From positions 1-64,000 of the forward strand of contig DASVWZ010000322.1 of NCBI GenBank assembly GCA_036392935.1: a DNA stretch of 64,000 nt, read 5' to 3'. Both the position numbers and the translations under genes were made by a program. The notes beneath the pieces were generated by a model. That model ran no database searches. It saw only the letters and a list, made by a program, of their open reading frames with translations, and was not told the DNA's origin. Source of the DNA: DASVWZ01 sp036392935 (GTDB lineage: Bacteria > Acidobacteriota > Terriglobia > Terriglobales > Acidobacteriaceae). The stretch's first letter is position 1. Each line of letters starts with the position of its first letter. Positions 16,727 through 25,755 of this stretch are shown one piece after another.

Positions 16727-16984
16727 TTTGTGACTCGAACGAATCGGGGACCCGTCGATTGTCAAAACCTGTTTACCGAAGTGTTTTGCAGAGGAAAACA
16801 TTTTAAAGATTTCGGAAGCGGATTGGCAAACCTGGAGTCTGAATTCAGGGTTTATGGTGTTCGGAAAAGACGCTGGGCTGGGAAGCGCGGGCTGTGAAAA
16901 AAGGCGAAGGAAGTCTGAATGAGCCCGGCGCCGTGGATCCGGCGCAGATGCCTGTGACAGTCGAGCACCGGACGCTAAACTGGA

Positions 16985-17920
16985 TTATCTCGAGACTGCG
17001 GCGAACAGGTCCGAGTGCATCAGCGACTGGAACTGCTTGTCGTCGGCTTTGAAGTGCATCTGCAAAGTGGAACTGTCGGAATCGATGGCGACGTTTTCGA
17101 GCGCGGCTTTCTCAACCGGCGTTGCCGTCATGCGACGATAAAGCACGCCAGCTTTCACCAGCGACGACAGCGTGGCTGCGGTCACGGAGTCAGAAGTGAG
17201 GACGTTGAGATCGAACTTCACGCCGCTCTCAAAATTCATGGTGTAGCCGGAGCCGAGCACGTGCTTCTTCACGGTGTCGAAGTCGGCGAGTTTACCGGCA
17301 TCGCCGAGGGCGGAGAGCAGCATGTTCTGAGTTCCCTTCTGGTCGAGCACACTCCAGACGGTGCCCGATTCGACGGTCCCGATCATGTCAGAAATTTCCT
17401 GGTTGGAATCGAGCGTGGTCGCATAGCCGTCTTTGGCGTCCAGCGCTCCGCGTAATGCCGCACCGTCGCCGAACAGCATGGAATTCTCGTCGAGGAAGAC
17501 CAACTGCATTCCGCCGGACATGGGGTAAATGTCGTTGTCGTGATACTTGGTGGCTTTGGTTTTCTGCAGCTTCATCTTCTTGACGAAGGCTTTTTGCGAA
17601 AATGAGCCCGAGGCGATGCCGACAACTTTGACGCCTTCTTTTTCCTTGCGATAAGAAGCGAAGGTGAGCTGATCGACATCTTTTTCAGGATTAATTCCGA
17701 TGCCCTTGAGCGAATCTTCGAATTCCTTCAAGCTGGGCGGCAGGACCTGCGCCTTCAGCGCCATGGCGGTCTGGTTGTTCTTGAGTGCGCGGTAGTCGAC
17801 GGTGATGATCTGCTGCACTTCACCGGGGATAACGTTGCGCGCCGAACCGCTCATGGCGGCTGCCCACGCAGCCACGCTGGAAAGAATGAGCGCCGCAACC
17901 ACCAACTTTGTCGATTTCAT
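16985..17920 (-). CDS. Secreted protein of unknown function, 311 aa
   Basis: A signal peptide (about 1-22, AAWAAA) precedes a globular region with VQQIITVDYRALKNNQTAM and a GIGINPEKDVDQLTFASY motif. Such a pattern is common in acidobacterial secreted proteins that compare residual values of a modelled substrate, but I cannot name a function. No cysteine pairs or metal motifs are visible. It ends in DLFAAVSR. The start ATG 17920 is well placed before the signal peptide. Confidence 0.65.
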   Translation of the reverse strand: MKSTKLVVAALILSSVAAWAAAMSGSARNVIPGEVQQIITVDYRALKNNQTAMALKAQVLPPSLKEFEDSLKGIGINPEKDVDQLTFASYRKEKEGVKVVGIASGSFSQKAFVKKMKLQKTKATKYHDNDIYPMSGGMQLVFLDENSMLFGDGAALRGALDAKDGYATTLDSNQEISDMIGTVESGTVWSVLDQKGTQNMLLSALGDAGKLADFDTVKKHVLGSGYTMNFESGVKFDLNVLTSDSVTAATLSSLVKAGVLYRRMTATPVEKAALENVAIDSDSSTLQMHFKADDKQFQSLMHSDLFAAVSR

Positions 17921-18106
17921 AATTCAATGACCTCTGAAGCTTGATCTACGTTAGATGCCGGAAGCTCTGCTCAAGGCAGGAATGCTCGCATCCTTATTGT
18001 ATCCTTGCGGGCGAATTTGCCAGCCAAACTAAAGTGCAGGGCGTGATCATCCCGGTACATGGCACGACCCTTGTGTAAACCCGGCGCGAGCGATTTTCTC
18101 TCGGTT

Positions 18107-19579
18107 CTACTTGCGCACCGCCGCGGCTTTCTTGCGGGTTTCGTCAACGAATTTGGCGTCTTTGATCGATTCGACATTGATCTCAACGTTAGCCAGCGCG
18201 CCTTCAATGGCGGCTTTGGCCAGGGCGATCGAGGTCGTCAAATCCGATTTCATATTCGGGTTGGTGATCGACCGCAGCTTTTCGGCCATCTGCGCAACCT
18301 CCGCTGAGCGCTCGGCCACTCCTAACGGCACGCTGGTCGCCTGCTTCAATGCGATGTCGATGATCTGGTCTCCGTTCGTCGCTTCCTTTGCCTGCTTGTA
18401 CGCTTTCATGACCACGTTGAACGATTCGGCGTCGGCATCGATTGCAGACTTCAACTCTTCACGCAATTGCGAGAGCCGGGCGATCGACTCGCGCAATTGT
18501 TTCTCATACTGCGCGTAAGCTTTCTTGCCGCGTGACATCGAGGCGACCATCGCGGCCAATCCCGCAGCCATGGCGCCGCTAGCCGCTGCCGCGCTGCCAC
18601 CGCCGGGAGTTGCCGTTGGCGCAGCCAGTTGCTCGACAAATGGCTCGACTCCCGCGCGCAGGCCGCCAACCGCCATTTTGCCGCCCATCACAGCAGAGAG
18701 CCGATTTTCCAGGATTAACGACGAGTCGAAATTCTCCACTTGCAAAAACCATTCCGCTGCTTGCTCCAGCGCTTTCTTCGGGATCAGCCCGACGATCTCG
18801 CTCGAAACCGGAACCACACCGTAGCGCTCGGCTTCGCGCTTCACCATCGCAAACGCGTGGTGCACCGGCGTTTGCTCGAAGTCCGTAAGGTTCATGGAAA
18901 CCTGGGCCATGCCGCGCACCAGAAATCCTGCACCCTTCACAAACCGCAGGCCGCCGCTCGAAAAGCGCACGGCCTTGGCAATGTGCTTCGCAATTTGGAC
19001 ATCCGAGGTGCTGAGAAAAACGTTGTAGGCGATCAAAAACTTGCGCGCGCCTACCACGGTTGCGCCAGCCGTCGGATGTATTCTGGGATCGCCAAAATCG
19101 GGCTTTCTTGCAGGATTTGTGGCGATCTCATCGCGAATACCTTCGAACTGGCCGCGGCGGATGTTCTCGAGATTCTGCCGCTCGGGCGTGGCGGCGGCGG
19201 CTTCGTAAAGATAAACCGGAATCTGGTAACGTTTCGCGATCTCAGCACCCACGTGCCGCGCCATGGCCACGCAATCTTCGATAGTGACGCCCTCGATCGG
19301 AATGAATGGCACGACATCGGTCGCGCCCATGCGCGGATGCGCGCCCTGATGTTTTGTCAGATCGATCAACTCGGCGGCTTTGCCAGTGCCGCGGATGGCG
19401 GCTTCCTGAATGGCATCGCGCTCGCCGACCAGGGTGATCACGCAGCGGTTGTGATCGGCGTCCATTTCGCGATCGAGCAGGTAGACGCCGGGGATTTTCA
19501 TGGCGTCGACGATGGCGTCGACTTTGGCTTTATCGCGGCCTTCAGAAAAATTGGGGACACATTCGATAAGGGTTGACAT
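18107..19579 (-). CDS. Fused glutamate formimidoyltransferase / formimidoyl-THF cyclodeaminase
   Basis: 490 residues from ATG 19579 (STLIECVPNFSEGRD is the standard N-terminus; the longer frame to 19705 is not). The transferase half (about 1-300) includes HQGAHPRMGATDVVPFIP with the catalytic histidine. The cyclodeaminase half starts near 315 with PTATPGGGSAAAASGAMA. Together they move the formimino group from N-formimino-glutamate to tetrahydrofolate and release ammonia, giving methenyl-THF. This is the last part of one histidine breakdown route. No other hut gene is in the window. Confidence 0.92.
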   Translation of the reverse strand: MSTLIECVPNFSEGRDKAKVDAIVDAMKIPGVYLLDREMDADHNRCVITLVGERDAIQEAAIRGTGKAAELIDLTKHQGAHPRMGATDVVPFIPIEGVTIEDCVAMARHVGAEIAKRYQIPVYLYEAAAATPERQNLENIRRGQFEGIRDEIATNPARKPDFGDPRIHPTAGATVVGARKFLIAYNVFLSTSDVQIAKHIAKAVRFSSGGLRFVKGAGFLVRGMAQVSMNLTDFEQTPVHHAFAMVKREAERYGVVPVSSEIVGLIPKKALEQAAEWFLQVENFDSSLILENRLSAVMGGKMAVGGLRAGVEPFVEQLAAPTATPGGGSAAAASGAMAAGLAAMVASMSRGKKAYAQYEKQLRESIARLSQLREELKSAIDADAESFNVVMKAYKQAKEATNGDQIIDIALKQATSVPLGVAERSAEVAQMAEKLRSITNPNMKSDLTTSIALAKAAIEGALANVEINVESIKDAKFVDETRKKAAAVRK

Positions 19580-19644
19580 AAACAAAGAAGAATAGCTGGC
19601 AGGATTGTTCAACTGCAAATGAACGGGCCCCAAGGGTGTCCTAA

Positions 19645-19776
19645 TTAGTGCGTTGATTGTCCTTTTGGGGTTGTGTAAGCTCTCCGCAGGGTGACCGACA
19701 TGCACGCAACCGTCGCTTCTGCGGCCAGTTTCTCAGCCGTCTTGGTAGCGGTTTTCGCTGCCGTCTTTGTAGCCAT
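19645..19776 (-). CDS. Possible 43-aa lysine/alanine-rich peptide
   Basis: ATG 19776 follows GGGAGG with only three bases between, a strong though tight ribosome site. The peptide begins ATKTAAKTATKTAEKLA, a repeated K-T-A pattern recalling short histone-like or antisense-type basic proteins, and then becomes irregular. A plus-strand frame over 19691-19885 with one hydrophobic segment competes for the same DNA. I cannot decide between them. Confidence 0.25.
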   Translation of the reverse strand: MATKTAAKTATKTAEKLAAEATVACMSVTLRRAYTTPKGQSTH

Positions 19777-19946
19777 TTTCCTCCCGTTAGCCGCTTCAGT
19801 GAACAAAACGGAGCATGATAAGGCTCGCGCGCGCCGTATGGCTGACGCCAAGATGAATGCAAGACTCCTGAGATTCAATATCTGAAAACGCGCTCCTGTA
19901 GCGCTTAACGTCAGGACACCGTTGCCCCCAGGCCAGCCTTGGATGG

Positions 19947-20201
19947 CTACCTTGGCTTCAGCCAATAACCGACGACCATCCCCGCGGTAGCGAAGGCCCA
20001 GTCCTTGGCGTGTTGATCGAATGCTGGCATTAAGACGATGAATAGAGACTCACCCACCACAGCCAACGAAACAATGGCTTGCATCATTATCCGGCGGCGG
20101 CGCGGGTGCATAGCCGCGGGCGCGTCGGGGAGCATGTTAGAGACTCCGAACAGCAGCAGCGCACTTCCGAGGAAGATGATTATGGGCAAGATGTTCATCA
20201 T
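19947..20201 (-). CDS. Small membrane protein, 84 aa
   Basis: The N-terminal hydrophobic segment (about 4-24) is followed by a basic patch HPRRRR and a second hydrophobic stretch (about 40-60). The end is WLKPR. Two ATG codons in a row (20201 and 20198) leave the exact start open. No family is recognised. It lies 38 bases behind the PagL-like gene on the same strand and may be transcribed with it. Confidence 0.55.
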   Translation of the reverse strand: MMNILPIIIFLGSALLLFGVSNMLPDAPAAMHPRRRRIMMQAIVSLAVVGESLFIVLMPAFDQHAKDWAFATAGMVVGYWLKPR

Positions 20202-20239
20202 TGACGTTTCCGGTTCTCTACCAAATCAATCTGTGGCGC

Positions 20240-20923
20240 TCAATGCTTCCAAAACTTCCCCACGCCCAGCCGCACTTCTACCGTATTGATGCCCGGATTC
20301 GGGTTCGACAATCCGGCGTTGGAGATGTGAAGGTAGCGGCACTCGACGCTGTACGCCCAATGCGCGCCGAGGATGTGAATGCCGAGCGCGGCGGCGTCGG
20401 TAAAGTTGACGTCCGAAGTTGCGGCCGGAACGTCGTGATTGGTGAACAGCGTTCCACCGTTGAGTTCGAGATAGGGCTCGATCCGGCCGCGGGTGGCGAA
20501 ATCCCACTTCAAGCCGAGGGGGCTAAACCCGGCTCCGTAGGCGGTGTTGTATTTCTGCATGACGAGAAAGACCGGCGTGGCGTCGAGCACGTACTCGAAC
20601 CGACCTTTGAGAAACGATGGGCCGTGAGGTTTGGTGAGGATCCATCCGAAGCGCGCGCCCGCATTCCACACGCCGGTGTTGGGGGTTCCGCCGGGGACGG
20701 AGTAGCCTCCGCCGGTCCAGATTTGAAATTCGTTGCCGCCGTCTTCGGGGCGGTTTTGCGCAACGCCAAACGTGGCCGAACAAGCCAAGGCAAATGCGAC
20801 GAGGATTTTCCAGTTGATGGCCAAGTTGCGACGATACCGCAAACCCCAGCGGCTGACAATTGTCGCGCGATACGCGGCCCGCGGTTTGCCAAAACCGCTC
20901 CAGACCCGGCACACTATTCCCAT
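20240..20923 (-). CDS. PagL-like acyloxyacyl hydrolase (lipid A 3-O-deacylase family)
   Basis: The mature part is an eight-strand-type outer-membrane barrel. Near the C-terminus it carries RYLHISNAGLSNPNPGINTVE, with the His, Ser and Glu of the PagL catalytic triad in the right order. The enzyme removes the 3-O acyl chain from lipid A, lowering its immune activity in known pathogens. Its role in a soil bacterium is probably membrane adaptation. The open frame starts at 20923. However, the signal peptide (ILVAFALACSATFGVAQ) begins only about residue 40, so a start at TTG 20824 is more likely. Confidence 0.75.
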   Translation of the reverse strand: MGIVCRVWSGFGKPRAAYRATIVSRWGLRYRRNLAINWKILVAFALACSATFGVAQNRPEDGGNEFQIWTGGGYSVPGGTPNTGVWNAGARFGWILTKPHGPSFLKGRFEYVLDATPVFLVMQKYNTAYGAGFSPLGLKWDFATRGRIEPYLELNGGTLFTNHDVPAATSDVNFTDAAALGIHILGAHWAYSVECRYLHISNAGLSNPNPGINTVEVRLGVGKFWKH

Positions 20924-20958
20924 TACGCTGTTTCACTCGTTAGACCAAAGAGGACATC

Positions 20959-21240
20959 ATGCCAAAGTACGTGATTGAGCGGGAAATTCCTGGGGCAGGA
21001 AAACTTTCCGCGGCCGAATTGCAGGCGATCTCGCAGAAATCGTGCTCGGCCCTGCGCAACCTTGGGCCGCAGATTCAGTGGGTGCAGAGCTACGTTACTC
21101 CCGACAAGATTTACTGCATTTACATCGCGCCGAACGAAGAGATGATTCGCAAACATGCGTCTGAGGGTGGATTCCCGGCCAACCGCATTTCGGAAGTGAA
21201 GAGCATGATTGATCCAACCACCTCGGAAGCCGGGCGCTAG
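20959..21240 (+). CDS. DUF4242 (SCO4226-like) small protein
   Basis: 93 residues matching the DUF4242 family throughout: PKYVIEREIPGAGKLSAAEL, GPQIQWVQSYVT, KIYCIYIAPNEE and GGFPANRISEVK. One member from Streptomyces binds nickel; the physiological role is otherwise unknown. The start has AGAGG ten bases upstream. It is divergent from the PagL-like gene, and ends five bases before the end of the convergent SDR gene. Confidence 0.85.
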   Translation: MPKYVIEREIPGAGKLSAAELQAISQKSCSALRNLGPQIQWVQSYVTPDKIYCIYIAPNEEMIRKHASEGGFPANRISEVKSMIDPTTSEAGR

Positions 21241-21245
21241 GCGAG

Positions 21246-22001
21246 TTAATTCAGATCCAACCCGCCATCGACGGCGAGGATTTGGCCGTTGATGTAGTGT
21301 GGCGCGGTGGCGAGGAACAGCACTGCCGATGCCACGTCTTCGGCGCGGCCGTTGCGGCCGGCGGGGGTCTGCTTTTTCATTTTGCGCAGAAACTTGAGGC
21401 CCGACGCGGTTTCGCCGCCCATGTCGATGATTCCCGGCGCGACAGCGTTCACCGCGATCTCCGGCCCCAACGCTTTGGCCATCACTTTGGTCAGCATGTG
21501 CAGCGCGGCTTTCGACGAGCAATAATGCGCGTTCATCGCCCACGGCTGCAGGCCGCCTAGCGATCCCATGTTGACGATTCTTCCCCGCTGCTGCTTCAGA
21601 CTCTTCATGCAGGCCTGCGAAACCAAGAACGCCCCGCGGGTGTTGGAGGCGAAGATGGCGTCCCACTGCTGGACGGTGAGCTTGGAGAATTCGACGGCTT
21701 CGTAGTTGGCCGCATTGTTGACCAGAACGTCGATCGTGCCCAGCTCTTTGGCGGCCTCGCGCGCCATGGCTTGTATGCTTTTTTGATCGGTAATGTCGCA
21801 GCGCAGGGCGAAGGCGCGAACGCCGAAACTGCCGATATCGATGACCGTCTGCTGGGCCTCTTTGGCCGAATTGCGGAAGGTGATGGCAACGTCGGCGCCA
21901 GCCTCGGCGCAGGCCAGGGCGCTGGCGCGGCCCAGTCTTTTCGCGGCTCCGGTGATTAAAACGCACTTTCCGGCGAGGGGTTTTGGGGCAAGCATTCGCA
22001 T
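21246..22001 (-). CDS. Short-chain dehydrogenase/reductase
   Basis: About 251 residues. The Rossmann cofactor loop reads TGAAKRLGRA, followed by NNAA, SLGG and the catalytic Tyr-Lys as YCSSK. The end is GGLDLN. The KRLG variant of the loop is seen in pteridine-reductase-like and FabG-like members, so the substrate cannot be named. The start is uncertain: ATG 22001 or 21995, with no strong ribosome site; the frame is open to 22034. It uses NAD(P)H. Confidence 0.85.
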   Translation of the reverse strand: MRMLAPKPLAGKCVLITGAAKRLGRASALACAEAGADVAITFRNSAKEAQQTVIDIGSFGVRAFALRCDITDQKSIQAMAREAAKELGTIDVLVNNAANYEAVEFSKLTVQQWDAIFASNTRGAFLVSQACMKSLKQQRGRIVNMGSLGGLQPWAMNAHYCSSKAALHMLTKVMAKALGPEIAVNAVAPGIIDMGGETASGLKFLRKMKKQTPAGRNGRAEDVASAVLFLATAPHYINGQILAVDGGLDLN

Positions 22002-22116
22002 CCGAGGATTGTACCGGATGGGCACGCTGCCCAAACCGGCTCTACGACCGTAAATAGTTGGCGGGCCGGCAAAATTTTATTTGGAAGTGGTCCGGCTGCT
22101 TGCTACACTTCGTTTT

Positions 22117-22362
22117 ATGTCGGCCTCGCACCAGGTCGTCGTTTACTCCCGTAAGGGATGCCACTTATGCGAAATAGTTAAAGAATCGCTGGCCAAGCTC
22201 GAAAAGCACAACCCCTTTACCTGGCAGGAAGTTGACGTTGATCACGACGCCGAACTTCATCGCAAATTCACCGATGAAGTTCCGGTCGTGTTCATCGACG
22301 GCCGCAAGGCCTTCAAGTATCACATGAGCGAGCGCGAGTTTCTGCGCAAGTTGGCCAGCTAG
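22117..22362 (+). CDS. Glutaredoxin-like thioredoxin-fold protein
   Basis: 81 residues with a CHLC active site near residue 15 in VVVYSRKGCHLCE, and a cis-proline in EVPVVFIDG. This fits the glutaredoxin/DUF836 family of small disulfide reductases. I chose ATG 22117; the longer TTG frame from 22081 overlaps promoter-like DNA. It is 38 bases ahead of the acyl-CoA ligase gene on the same strand and may share a transcript. Confidence 0.8.
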   Translation: MSASHQVVVYSRKGCHLCEIVKESLAKLEKHNPFTWQEVDVDHDAELHRKFTDEVPVVFIDGRKAFKYHMSEREFLRKLAS

Positions 22363-22400
22363 GAGCAGGTTAGCAGGTCCAGTGCGGTAAAATCCTCGCA

Positions 22401-23969
22401 ATGCTCCGGACGCAACTTCTTGCCGACCCCAAGGGCCGTTTTGTCCATGACGTCATTCTCGATTCCTGCCGACGCTATCCGCAGAAGACTGCGCTGGTCG
22501 ATCCCTCGGCCGACCGTCGTTTTACTTACGCCGAGTACGGCGAACTGATTGAAAAGCTGGCTTGCGGATTTGTGGCTGCCGGAGTCAAGCCTGGCGATGT
22601 GATTGCCGTCTATCTTCCCAACAGCTGGGAATTCTGTGCCGCCTATCATGCGGCCACCATGGCAGGCGCGATTCCAACTCCGTTGAATCCGAGCTACCGC
22701 GAGCGCGAGGTGCGGCATCAGTTGGAGAATTCCGGCGCCGCGGTGTTGATCACGGACGGCCCACTGATCGAAGGAATCGATCTTTCCGGGCTTCCGCTGC
22801 GGCGAGTTTATTCCACGCGCCAACCCGGCCGCGGATGCGAGGCATTTTCCGGTTTGCTTGCAGGCTCGTCGGCGAAGCTTCCTCGTGCAGACCAACCGTC
22901 TGAACTCGCGATTGCAGCGCTTCCCTACTCCAGCGGCACCACCGGCCTGCCCAAAGGAGTCATGCTCTCGCATTACAACCTGGTGGCGAATGTCTTTCAA
23001 TTTCTCGGGCCGCACGCGTCGGAGATCTGCCACAACGACGTCATCCTATGCTTTCTGCCGCTCTATCACATCTACGGATTGAACGTGGTGCTGAATCCTT
23101 GCCTCACGGCTGGCGGAACGCTGGTGCTGATGCCGCGTTTCAATGTGCCGCAGTTGACGGCGCTGCTGGAATGCGAGCACGTGACCATGATGGCCGTCGT
23201 TCCTCCTGCGATGAACGCGATGACGCAGGCCGCCGAGGCTGGGCAATTTCCCAAGCATCATCAACTGCGCTGGGTGAAATCTGGGGCTGCGCCGCTCGCG
23301 CCCGATCTTGCGCGGCGTTTTCGCGAGGCGACGGGTGTTTTGGTTTGCCAGGGCTATGGCATGACCGAAGCTTCGCCAGTCACGCATATCGGGTATCTTG
23401 AGCCGGAGCTTTATCGTCCAGATTCGATTGGCCAGCCGCTGGCCCTGACCGATTGCCGAGTGGTTAAAGAAGATGGCAGCGAAGCGGCAGCCGATGAAGC
23501 CGGCGAGCTGGTCATGCGCGGGCCGCAATTCATGCTGGGATACTGGAAGTCGCCGGAAGCCACGGCTTCGGTTCTGCGCGATGGCTGGTACTGGTCGGGC
23601 GACATTGTTCGGCGCGACGCCGAGGATTTCTTTTATGTGCTCGATCGCGGCAAGGAGATGATCAAATACAAAGGCTTCCCGGTTGCGCCGGCTGAGATTG
23701 AAGGCGTGCTGCTGGAGCATCCGGCAGTGCGCGATTGCGGGGTGGTTGCCCGCCGCGACGCCGCAGCGGGAGAGATTCCGGTGGCGTTCGTGGTGGTTCG
23801 GGAGGGTTTTACTTCGAGCACAAAACTCGGTGAAGAACTCAGCGCCTTCGTCGCCGACCGGCTTACGCGCTATAAGCAGCCAAGAGAAGTGCGTTTCGTG
23901 GATTCGGTGCCGAAGACATTGTCGGGAAAGATTTTGAGGCGGGAGTTGAGGAAAGTGCTGGAGGGATAA
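22401..23969 (+). CDS. Acyl-CoA synthetase, 4-coumarate/long-chain type
   Basis: 522 residues of the AMP-forming ANL superfamily. The phosphate loop is YSSGTTGLPKGVMLSH (about 174-190). Downstream are GYGMTEASP, a WYWSGDI aspartate motif, and the C-terminal hinge and lysine region ending VPKTLSGKILRRELRK. It activates a carboxylic acid with ATP and joins it to CoA. The layout fits 4-coumarate-CoA ligase-like enzymes, but substrate cannot be read from the sequence. Confidence 0.88.
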   Translation: MLRTQLLADPKGRFVHDVILDSCRRYPQKTALVDPSADRRFTYAEYGELIEKLACGFVAAGVKPGDVIAVYLPNSWEFCAAYHAATMAGAIPTPLNPSYREREVRHQLENSGAAVLITDGPLIEGIDLSGLPLRRVYSTRQPGRGCEAFSGLLAGSSAKLPRADQPSELAIAALPYSSGTTGLPKGVMLSHYNLVANVFQFLGPHASEICHNDVILCFLPLYHIYGLNVVLNPCLTAGGTLVLMPRFNVPQLTALLECEHVTMMAVVPPAMNAMTQAAEAGQFPKHHQLRWVKSGAAPLAPDLARRFREATGVLVCQGYGMTEASPVTHIGYLEPELYRPDSIGQPLALTDCRVVKEDGSEAAADEAGELVMRGPQFMLGYWKSPEATASVLRDGWYWSGDIVRRDAEDFFYVLDRGKEMIKYKGFPVAPAEIEGVLLEHPAVRDCGVVARRDAAAGEIPVAFVVVREGFTSSTKLGEELSAFVADRLTRYKQPREVRFVDSVPKTLSGKILRRELRKVLEG

Positions 23970-23998
23970 GCAAGAACCAGCGGTGATACCCTCGTCGC

Positions 23999-24403
23999 AT
24001 GGCTGAGCAAAAACGGTTCACGGTTCTTCGGCTGCAGGACCTGAGATGGCCTGCGTCGTTGCAGTTGCCGAATAGTCGCTTCCGGCTCTTTGTCGCCGCC
24101 GACAGCCGCGGCAGCAGCACTGATGCGATATCGGAGTTTCTGTTAGCAACCCTTCGGCAAGGGATGGTGTACTGCTGCACGTGGGGGCCGGGTTGCGAGA
24201 GGCTTCACGACATCCTCGACGAGATCGTGGTCGACGATAGTCTGAGTGAACGTAGGTTTGTCGGACCGACTCGAGCCGACGTAATCATGACGACTTGGCA
24301 TTCGGGCGAAAGTCTCGAGCAAGCACTGGAGTTTTTCACAACCTGTGCGCTACCCACCGAGGGATTTCTTTCCGATAGCGACTTTGGGTGGCCGCGTGTG
24401 TAG
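23999..24403 (+). CDS. Conserved-looking protein of unknown function, 134 aa
   Basis: No family is recognised with confidence. It has a CCTWGPGCERLHDILDE segment with three cysteines and a TTWHSGESLEQALEFF segment. These regular, polar patterns look like a folded soluble protein. It begins with ATG 29 bases behind the acyl-CoA ligase stop and may be read from the same transcript. Confidence 0.6.
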   Translation: MAEQKRFTVLRLQDLRWPASLQLPNSRFRLFVAADSRGSSTDAISEFLLATLRQGMVYCCTWGPGCERLHDILDEIVVDDSLSERRFVGPTRADVIMTTWHSGESLEQALEFFTTCALPTEGFLSDSDFGWPRV

Positions 24404-24555
24404 GTACCCCAGAATGGTCTCACACCGCTTCCCGCGTGCTTCAATCAACTTCGGCGTCCGACTAGATGCTGTCGTAGGCTCGCCAGTATGCTCGTTGCGT
24501 TCCTCGATCTCACATCCCGTCCAGAGCCTCCACTACTCCACGTCGAAACGATCGC

Positions 24556-24897
24556 TCACTTGATTCCCAGCAGCACTCCTAAGTATGCCCGGGCCTGAGA
24601 CAAAAGCGGCGTTTGGCCTTTGGAATGAAAAACAGCGTGGCGCGCGGCCCAGTCTAGGCTCTTAACGTGGTCCACAAGGACGGCGCCTTCAATCTTGCCC
24701 ACGTTCGCGGGGAGGGCGAACGGATAGGGTTTGCGTTTACTCGTTAGGGGACAAACCACCGCCAGACCGCTGGAGCGGTTGTAGGAGCGGTCTGTAATCA
24801 CCAACGCCGGACGGCGTTTGGCTTGTTCGCGTCCGGTTTGCGGATCGAATTGCAGCCAGATGATGTCCCCCGCTTCAGGAACGTAGCGGCTCACCAC
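24556..24897 (-). CDS. mazF: MazF-type endoribonuclease toxin
   Basis: 113 residues, GTG start. Characteristic MazF features are GDIIWLQFDPQTGREQAKRRPALVI, VVCPLTSK and the VDHVKSLDW segment. The toxin cuts mRNA at short sequences and stops growth unless bound by its antitoxin. It overlaps the end of mazE by seven bases (24891-24897), which suggests coupled translation. Confidence 0.9.
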   Translation of the reverse strand: MVSRYVPEAGDIIWLQFDPQTGREQAKRRPALVITDRSYNRSSGLAVVCPLTSKRKPYPFALPANVGKIEGAVLVDHVKSLDWAARHAVFHSKGQTPLLSQARAYLGVLLGIK

Positions 24898-25139
24898 TCC
24901 ACCGCTTCCCGGCCGCGCGCGCGCCCGGTGCGAATTTCGGCATACCGATTCTTAGGCGTGATGCGCCCGACTAATTCCTTCAAGGTGGGGACGCGTTCGA
25001 CGGTCTGCAAGCGAATATGACCGCGTCCAGCCTCAACCGTTATCGGGTCGCCCTCGGCGACTCCTACCTCAGCGGCTACGGCCTTCGGAATCCGGACCGC
25101 AAGACTGTTTCCCCATTTCACAATTTGCGCGCGCGGCAT
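24891..25139 (-). CDS. mazE: MazE-type antitoxin (AbrB fold)
   Basis: 82 residues. The N-terminal AbrB/MazE swapped-hairpin domain reads VKWGNSLAVRIPKAVAAEVGV. The C-terminal half should wrap and neutralise MazF. A GGAGG site lies six bases before the ATG. The protein should also repress its own operon, by binding the palindrome at 25161-25190. Confidence 0.9.
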   Translation of the reverse strand: MPRAQIVKWGNSLAVRIPKAVAAEVGVAEGDPITVEAGRGHIRLQTVERVPTLKELVGRITPKNRYAEIRTGRARGREAVEW

Positions 25140-25160
25140 CGTTCCCTCCAGATATACATA

Positions 25161-25190
25161 GTATACACGATGTGTCTACGGTGTATATAC
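25161..25190. promoter_or_regulatory. Probable MazE/MazEF operator palindrome
   Basis: GTATACAC (25161-25168) and GTGTATATAC (25181-25190) form an inverted repeat separated by 12 bases; one half has two extra bases. It lies 22-51 bases upstream of mazE, where autorepression is expected in this family. AbrB-fold antitoxins bind such AT-rich palindromes. Confidence 0.6.
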
Positions 25191-25208
25191 TTTAACGATT
25201 TATCGACC

Positions 25209-25715
25209 CTATTGCTTTCCCGAATCTCGCAGTAGCTCCCGCCGTCTGGCTTCGCAGTACTCGATAAATTCGCGGGTGTAACCGCGTGTGCGCAGCACTT
25301 CCATCACATTGTCATTCTTGAGCAAGTAATCGAGGACACCGTGTTGCGTGGCTTCCCAGATTCGGCGGAACGACTCGTCCTGCTCACGCGTGGCAAATAT
25401 GAGCGATTCCACATTAAGCAACAGGAAAGAAATCCATCGCTCTCGAGACTTTTCGATCGAGGGATTCGCCGCTGCCGGCCCAATAAGCGCGTCAGCCGTC
25501 GCCAGGTTTTCATCCCGGCTTAAGATCGTGAAATTTACTACGTTCAGAGCTTGCGTAAGAGCAGCGTTATGCTGGGTTGACTTCAATTCTTCCGAAATGT
25601 GGTTGAGCCGGTTGGTGGCCCTGGCAAGCAGCGCGGTCGCAATTACCAGCAAAACAGTGGCGAACGCAGTTATCGCCACGCCGATGGCATTCAGAAATTC
25701 CGTATCAAGTCTCAT
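25209..25715 (-). CDS. Single-span membrane protein, unknown function
   Basis: 168 residues with one transmembrane helix near 12-33, then a coiled-coil-like helix (LNHISEELKSTQHNAALTQA) and a soluble C-terminal domain with ESFRRIWEATQHGVLDYLL. No family is recognised. The layout fits a membrane-anchored signalling or effector protein. It lies just behind mazEF but points towards it from the far side, with 18 bases between it and the operator. Confidence 0.6.
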   Translation of the reverse strand: MRLDTEFLNAIGVAITAFATVLLVIATALLARATNRLNHISEELKSTQHNAALTQALNVVNFTILSRDENLATADALIGPAAANPSIEKSRERWISFLLLNVESLIFATREQDESFRRIWEATQHGVLDYLLKNDNVMEVLRTRGYTREFIEYCEARRRELLRDSGKQ

Positions 25716-25755
25716 TGTCCGGTCCCGAGTTCCTTTGCTCTAAACTAACGCCCCG

